Of a stretch of 10,303 bases of DNA, positions 6,634 to 10,303 are shown one piece after another; the stretch's first letter is position 1; each line of letters opens with the position of its first letter. The stretch covers positions 1 through 10,303 of the forward strand of contig CALFVE010000040.1 of assembly GCA_937928475.1 (NCBI GenBank). The letters run 5' to 3'. This DNA is from an uncultured bacterium. GTDB taxonomy: Bacteria; Armatimonadota; Zipacnadia; Zipacnadales; Zipacnadaceae. The notes below the pieces were generated by a model. It was not told the origin of the DNA, did not search any database, and worked only from the letters and a program-made list of their open reading frames with translations. A program made the position numbers and the translations under genes.

Positions 6634-7446
6634 ATGCCCGACACGCTCGCCAACCTGAGTCCGGTCCTCCAGGCCCTGCTAGCTACGCTTTTCACCTGGG
6701 GCGTGACCGCGATCGGGGCCGCCACCGTCTTCCTGACGGTCCGGCTCAGCCGCCGCCTGCTCGACAGCATGCTCGGTTTCGCCGCCGGCGTGATGATCGC
6801 CGCCAGTTTCTGGTCGCTGCTGGCCCCGGCGATCGCTCTGGCGGAGGCGGCGGGTATGCCGCCCTGGTTGCCGGCCACCGTCGGCTTCCTGATGGGCGGC
6901 GCCTTTCTCTATCTGCTCGACCGCTTGCTGCCCCATCTGCATCCGACGGCCCCCACCGACGAGACTGAGGGCCTGCCCACGCGCTGGCACCGCACGCTGC
7001 TGGTGGTGCTCGCCATCACTATGCACAACAGCCCCGAGGGGCTGGCGGTAGGCGTGGCCTTCGGCGCTGTTGGCGCCGGGTTGCCTCAGGCCAGCCTGGC
7101 CGCCGCCGTCGCCTTGGCGCTGGGCATCGGCCTGCAGAACTTCCCCGAGGGCCTGGCGGTAAGCATGCTCTGCCGCCGCGAGGGCTTCTCCCGCCTGCGC
7201 GCCTGGAACTACGGCCAGGCCTCCGCGCTGGTGGAGCCGCTGGCCGGAGTGCTGGGCGCGGCGGCTGTGCTGCACTTCCAGCCGCTCCTCCCCTACGCGA
7301 TGGCCTTCGCGGCGGGGGCTATGATCTTCGTCGTGGTAGAAGAGATCATCCCCGAGGGTCATCACGAGGGCAATTCCGACCTGGTCACTCTGGGGGCCAT
7401 GAGCGGTTTTGCGGTAATGATGGTGCTGGACGTGGCCCTGGGGTAG
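6634..7446 (+). CDS. ZIP family divalent metal transporter (GufA-like)
   Basis: A 270-residue inner-membrane protein with about eight hydrophobic segments, the normal ZIP topology and length. It should bring zinc or another divalent metal into the cytoplasm. The metal path signatures are in TM4, HNSPEGLAVG (131-140), and TM5, QNFPEGLAVS (168-177). Glu201 in VEPLAG and the acidic EEIIPEGH (236-243) are also typical of the GufA/ZupT branch. The TM5 His of many ZIPs is Gln168 here. The TM3-TM4 loop (about 101-118) holds two histidines and several acidic residues, a common metal-binding loop. The ATG at 6634 follows the aldolase TGA by 13 bases; a weak TGAGG overlapping that stop may serve as the ribosome site. 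The aldolase before it needs zinc, so co-expression makes functional sense, though this is inference. It stops with TAG. Confidence 0.93.
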   Translation: MPDTLANLSPVLQALLATLFTWGVTAIGAATVFLTVRLSRRLLDSMLGFAAGVMIAASFWSLLAPAIALAEAAGMPPWLPATVGFLMGGAFLYLLDRLLPHLHPTAPTDETEGLPTRWHRTLLVVLAITMHNSPEGLAVGVAFGAVGAGLPQASLAAAVALALGIGLQNFPEGLAVSMLCRREGFSRLRAWNYGQASALVEPLAGVLGAAAVLHFQPLLPYAMAFAAGAMIFVVVEEIIPEGHHEGNSDLVTLGAMSGFAVMMVLDVALG

Positions 7447-7480
7447 GCCGTGGTGGGCCGGCTACGCGCTTGCCCCGCTA

Positions 7481-7524
7481 GGGAGGACCTTTCCCTCCCG
7501 GTGGCGAATCGCCCGCCGTTCGCC
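7481..7524 (+). repeat. Two consecutive small hairpins in the gap after the ZIP gene
   Basis: The 112-base gap 7447-7558 holds two inverted repeats. GGGAGG (7481-7486) pairs with CCTCCC (7494-7499) over a 7-base loop. GGCGAA (7503-7508) pairs with TTCGCC (7519-7524) over a 10-base loop. No T run follows either. They could end the lepA-aldolase-ZIP transcript or sit in the leader of the next gene. Confidence 0.4.
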
Positions 7525-7558
7525 CTAACTTCATTGCTTAGGCAGGTGCCCCTCTTTC

Positions 7559-8638
7559 ATGAGTCCCCTCCTCTATCGCCCCGACTGGGAAGCCGCCCGC
7601 GAGCGCCTCACCCTCTGGTGGAACGGCGGGGACATCGGCCGCCCGGCCATGCAGATCACCGTCCCTCGCGAAGAGCCGTGGGAAACGCTCTCCGAGGTCC
7701 CCATGCCGGAGGGCTGGGTGACCGATTACTCCACGCGGGATATGGACTACCACGTCTACGTCCACCTGCGGGGCCTGCTCTCCCGCGAGTACCTGGGCGA
7801 AGCGGTGCCCACCACTAACCCCGGTGACCTCGCCCCCAACTGCCTCGCCCTCTACTTGGGCTGCCGAGGGCACGAGATGCCCGGCACCGTCTGGTGCGAG
7901 CCCTTCCTGGACGATCTGGAGGGCGCCCAGTTCGACTACGATCCCGACAACTTCTACTGGCGCTTCACTCAGGAGGCCATCCGCCGCACCCTCGACTTCG
8001 GGCGGGGCAAGTTCCTCATCCAATTCCCCGACCTCATCGAGGGCCTGGACACCCTGGCCGCCGCGCGGGGCACCCAGGAACTGCTCATGGACCTCATCCG
8101 CAAGCCCGAGCAGGTCCACCGCTGCCTGCGGCAGATTACCTGTCTGTATTTCCGCTACTACGACGTGCTCTACGACCTGATCCGCGACGAAGTAGGCGGC
8201 AGCGTCTTCTGGGCCTGGGCGCCGGGGCGGATGGCGAAATTCCAGTGCGATTTTTCGGCCATGATCTCGCCGGCCATGTTTGCGGAGTTCATGGGGCCGA
8301 TCCTGCGGGAGATGACCGAGCGGGTCTCGTACTGCATGTACCACTGGGACGGCCCCGGCGCCATCCCGCACCAGGCGGTCCTCTTGGAGATTCCGCGGCT
8401 CACCATGTTGCAGTGGACGCCAGGCGCGGGGGCCCCGCCGACCTATGATCGGCACTGGTTCCCGCTCTACCACCAGGTGCTGGACGCGGGGAAGAAACTG
8501 CTAGTAGGGGCAAACTGCCGCGAGCACCTGGAGGAGTTCAAGCGGGAATTCGGCGAGCAGGCCAAGCAGATGATGATCAACTGCTCGGCCCCCTCGCGGG
8601 AAGAGGGGGAGGATTGGCTGCGGCTGATGGAATGCTGA
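7559..8638 (+). CDS. Uroporphyrinogen decarboxylase superfamily protein (not HemE)
   Basis: A 359-residue cytosolic protein of the URO-D/cobalamin methyltransferase-type TIM-barrel superfamily. Evidence is the barrel-like run of motifs: FPDLIEGLDTLAAARG (156-171), then MDLIRKPEQV (177-186), then QCDFSAMISPAMFAEF (229-244), then YHWDGPGA (261-268) and LQWTPGAG (284-291). It lacks the HemE N-terminal signature for uroporphyrinogen binding, so heme synthesis is unlikely. Relatives with the SPxMFxEF and YHxDGP blocks are known as unassigned proteins in environmental bacteria; others in the superfamily (MtaA, MtbA, CmuA) move methyl groups between corrinoid proteins and thiols. No corrinoid protein or methyltransferase partner is encoded here. 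The ATG at 7559 gives a family-like N-terminus (YRPDWEAARERLTLWWNG), but the ribosome site is weak (AGG elements about 12 bases upstream). It stops with TGA, 112 bases before the exported SIS-like gene. The specific reaction is unknown. Confidence 0.85.
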   Translation: MSPLLYRPDWEAARERLTLWWNGGDIGRPAMQITVPREEPWETLSEVPMPEGWVTDYSTRDMDYHVYVHLRGLLSREYLGEAVPTTNPGDLAPNCLALYLGCRGHEMPGTVWCEPFLDDLEGAQFDYDPDNFYWRFTQEAIRRTLDFGRGKFLIQFPDLIEGLDTLAAARGTQELLMDLIRKPEQVHRCLRQITCLYFRYYDVLYDLIRDEVGGSVFWAWAPGRMAKFQCDFSAMISPAMFAEFMGPILREMTERVSYCMYHWDGPGAIPHQAVLLEIPRLTMLQWTPGAGAPPTYDRHWFPLYHQVLDAGKKLLVGANCREHLEEFKREFGEQAKQMMINCSAPSREEGEDWLRLMEC

Positions 8639-8691
8639 GGTTGGGGGCCCGGTAGGCGGGATTCTCCAGAGCATCCGCACACGCACTGGTC

Positions 8692-8715
8692 CTGCGGCAC
8701 TATGCTTGCCCGCAG
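8692..8715 (+). repeat. Hairpin in the leader of the exported SIS-like gene
   Basis: CTGCGG (8692-8697) pairs with CCGCAG (8710-8715). CA and TG next to them extend the stem to 8 pairs with one bulged C, leaving a 7-base loop. It ends 22 bases before the Shine-Dalgarno of the downstream gene. It may be the end of the URO-D-like transcript or a leader element; no T run is present. Confidence 0.4.
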
Positions 8716-8737
8716 ATCGTACAGGGCCGCGAGCCTG

Positions 8738-8743
8738 AAGGAG
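8738..8743 (+). promoter_or_regulatory. Ribosome binding site AAGGAG of the SIS-like gene
   Basis: AAGGAG lies 7 bases before the ATG at 8751, an ideal distance. It fixes the start and therefore the signal peptide at the protein N-terminus. Confidence 0.75.
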
Positions 8744-8750
8744 TACCCCC

Positions 8751-10049
8751 ATGACCAAGACGCGGTTCGTACTGCCCCTTGGCGCTCTCCTACTGGCGAC
8801 TGCTGCTTTCGCGCAAGTTCCCGGCGCCGCGCCGCAAGAGACTACGCAAGCCTACCAGCGCTGGATGCTGTCCTGCCTGGACGCGCTGGCGGAAGACCTG
8901 CCCCAGATCACGGCCTCGGCGGAAGCGGCAGCGGATCTCTACGTCAACCAGAACTACTCCCTGGTGCTCTCCGGCGCGGGCGGCTTTGCCTCGGAGGCCT
9001 ACGGCCGGGCCGGCGGAATCATGCCCATTGAGTGGACCCGGTACTGGCGCGCGGAAGAGCCGGGCGTGGTGCTCTACGCCCTACGCGAAGAGGCTCTGGC
9101 CGATGATTACCAGAGGATCGGTCGGCTCGTCGAGCAGGGCTGTTCGATCATCCTGTTTGCACGCAAGCCGCTGCTGGACGAGGCGGAGAAGGCGGGGATC
9201 GAGCCGCTGGCGGTGGTGGACATCCACGCCGCCGAGCACGGCGGGCTTTTCCCGGGCGCGCAAGGCGAATGGGTGGTGCCCACTGACCCGATTGCCCGCA
9301 TGATGGCGGAGTGGACCTGGCTAGGGGAGTTTGTCGCCGCTTGCACTCGCCAGGCCAAGATGCCGACGATGTGGAAGTCTATGGGCGCCGAGAACGCGGC
9401 GGCCTGGAATGATAAATGGCGCGAGCAGCGCTACCATGACTTCGTGCCTGCGGTCGTGGCGCCGGGGGTGATCGGTCGCGCTTATCTGGAGGCGGTGCGC
9501 AACAGTCTGCGCGCGCTTTACACCTACGAGTTGGGGCGGATCGTGGAGGTTGCGCAGTGGGCGGTCGAGGCGCGTGCGGTGGGGGGGACGGCCTATACCT
9601 TCTGCAACGGGCACGGCCCGCTCCTTGACCCCGGCGGTCCGCATGATCCGCAGTACTTTCGGCAACTCTCCACCCGCCGTTACACCATGGACCCCCGCAT
9701 CACCCTCCAGGCCGGCGATGTGATTCTGTACATTGGACAGGGCGGGATGCCGGTGGAATGGGGGTCGTTCGCGGGTCGCGACTTGCCCGGCGACTGGCGG
9801 AAAGCGGGGGTGCGGGTAGCCTGGAGTTTCGGCAATCTGTGGACGCGCGAGTTCTGCCGCCAGGTGGCGATGATTGGGCCGGAGGAGCCGTTTCTGGACC
9901 AGCACTTCCCTTACGGCGACGGCGCGGTCTGGATTGACGGCTACGACATTCCTATCTTGCCGGTGAGCGGGATCACCTCGGAGGCCGTGCTCTGGCTAGC
10001 CACCGCCGAGGTCCACGGCCGGCTGCAGGCGCCGACTGCACCCCAATGA
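8751..10049 (+). CDS. Exported protein with two SIS-like (sugar isomerase-fold) halves, function unknown
   Basis: A 432-residue protein with a clear signal peptide: basic MTKTR, a hydrophobic core at 6-20, and a probable cut after AFA (19-21). No lipobox or later membrane segment is seen. The mature part appears to hold two SIS-like units. The first (about 33-160) has a leading helix, ITASAEAAADLYVN, then SLVLSGAGGFASEAYGRAGGI (70-90) and a strand pattern VVLYALREE. The second (about 238-360) has a leading helix, AQWAVEARAVGGTAYTFCNG (268-287), then DVILYIGQGGMPVEWGS (323-339) and VRVAWSF. SIS domains normally bind phosphosugars in cytosolic isomerases and regulators, so an exported copy is unusual. 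The match is by fold pattern only and catalytic residues cannot be named. Near-identical wording (GGIMPIEW, GGMPVEW) in the two halves supports an internal duplication. It follows the URO-D-like gene in the same direction and stops with TGA. Confidence 0.8.
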   Translation: MTKTRFVLPLGALLLATAAFAQVPGAAPQETTQAYQRWMLSCLDALAEDLPQITASAEAAADLYVNQNYSLVLSGAGGFASEAYGRAGGIMPIEWTRYWRAEEPGVVLYALREEALADDYQRIGRLVEQGCSIILFARKPLLDEAEKAGIEPLAVVDIHAAEHGGLFPGAQGEWVVPTDPIARMMAEWTWLGEFVAACTRQAKMPTMWKSMGAENAAAWNDKWREQRYHDFVPAVVAPGVIGRAYLEAVRNSLRALYTYELGRIVEVAQWAVEARAVGGTAYTFCNGHGPLLDPGGPHDPQYFRQLSTRRYTMDPRITLQAGDVILYIGQGGMPVEWGSFAGRDLPGDWRKAGVRVAWSFGNLWTREFCRQVAMIGPEEPFLDQHFPYGDGAVWIDGYDIPILPVSGITSEAVLWLATAEVHGRLQAPTAPQ

Positions 10050-10124
10050 TGCTGCGGGCGGGGTAAAGCGGGGCAAACCGGCCCGGGTCTGGCACTCCTT
10101 CGCGCTGGCGGGCAATTAGGCAAC

Positions 10125-10159
10125 TATGGTTGGGGTGCAGACGGTCGGCGCCAACCATA
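10125..10159. repeat. Perfect 9-bp inverted repeat in the gap before the last gene
   Basis: TATGGTTGG (10125-10133) is matched exactly by CCAACCATA (10151-10159). A further three pairs (10136-10138 with 10148-10150, one of them G-U) could form across a two-base bulge. It lies 75 bases after the SIS-like gene stop and 111 bases before the next start, in a 221-base gap (10050-10270) with no convincing gene. No T run follows. An operator, a terminator-like hairpin or a leader element for the last gene are all possible. Confidence 0.4.
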
Positions 10160-10270
10160 CGAGCCGCATAAAGGATGCCGCCTTGTGCGCGGCGAACTCC
10201 CGATGGGCCCGACACAGCGGTGCTGCCCTGTGCCGAGCACTACCTAGCCCAGGCCAGAGGGGGAGCGACG

Positions 10271-10303
10271 ATGCATAACGCGCACCGAGGGATCGCCGTA
10301 GTG
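10271..10303 (+). CDS. Start of a further gene, cut by the window end
   Basis: An ATG at 10271 is preceded, with 5 bases between, by the strong purine-rich site GAGGGGGAG (10257-10265). The frame is open to the window end and encodes MHNAHRGIAVV. Eleven residues are too few to identify a family. The ribosome site, orientation and position make a real start likely. Confidence 0.5.
   Translation, partial: MHNAHRGIAVV

Noticed and set aside
7538..8473. 311-codon open frame on the minus strand opposite the URO-D-like gene
   Set aside because: It is antisense to a recognisable family protein; composition and lack of motifs mark it as a shadow.
10126..10278. 50-residue open frame overlapping the start at 10271
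   Set aside because: It has no good ribosome site, starts within the inverted repeat and encodes no recognisable sequence; the start at 10271 has a far better Shine-Dalgarno.

Overview
The window is GC-rich bacterial DNA with tightly packed genes, mostly strong Shine-Dalgarno sites, and TAG or TGA stops. The gene mix is a stand-alone DegT-type aminotransferase, a BD-FAE-like esterase, a URO-D-superfamily protein, a GufA-like ZIP transporter and a secreted SIS-like protein. This recalls Armatimonadota, Planctomycetota or similar environmental lineages. That assignment is an impression from family content only; no marker gene here settles the phylum.

Layout: (1) bases 2-1282, plus strand: the 3' part of a tandem alpha/beta-hydrolase protein, cut by the window edge. 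(2) 1318-2574, minus strand: a PLP-dependent DegT/DnrJ/EryC1/StrS aminotransferase, convergent with the hydrolase across a small palindrome. (3) 2813-3736, minus strand: a membrane-anchored NodB-type polysaccharide deacetylase, divergent from lepA. (4) 3890-5689, plus strand: lepA (elongation factor 4), full length in layout but interrupted by an in-frame TAG at codon 181, exactly between the GTPase domain and domain II. A sigma70-like promoter sits so close to the ATG that the mRNA is probably leaderless. (5) 5709-6620: class II aldolase. (6) 6634-7446: ZIP metal transporter. lepA, the aldolase and the transporter are separated by only 19 and 13 bases and probably form one transcription unit. 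(7) 7559-8638: URO-D-superfamily protein. (8) 8751-10049: exported protein with two SIS-like halves. (9) From 10271: the first 11 codons of another plus-strand gene, cut by the window edge.

The genes do not form a recognisable single pathway. Envelope and carbohydrate themes recur: esterase/hydrolase, deacetylase, nucleotide-sugar-type aminotransferase, aldolase and SIS-like fold. lepA is a housekeeping translation gene. No tRNA, rRNA, CRISPR array, transposase or phage gene was seen.

The most noteworthy observations are the domain-boundary amber codon in lepA with a GTG start right behind it, substitutions in the lepA G4 and G5 GTPase motifs, the leaderless-type lepA promoter, the exported tandem SIS-like protein beside a URO-D-like gene, and the fused double hydrolase. 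I did not find convincing evidence of a wholly new multi-gene system.
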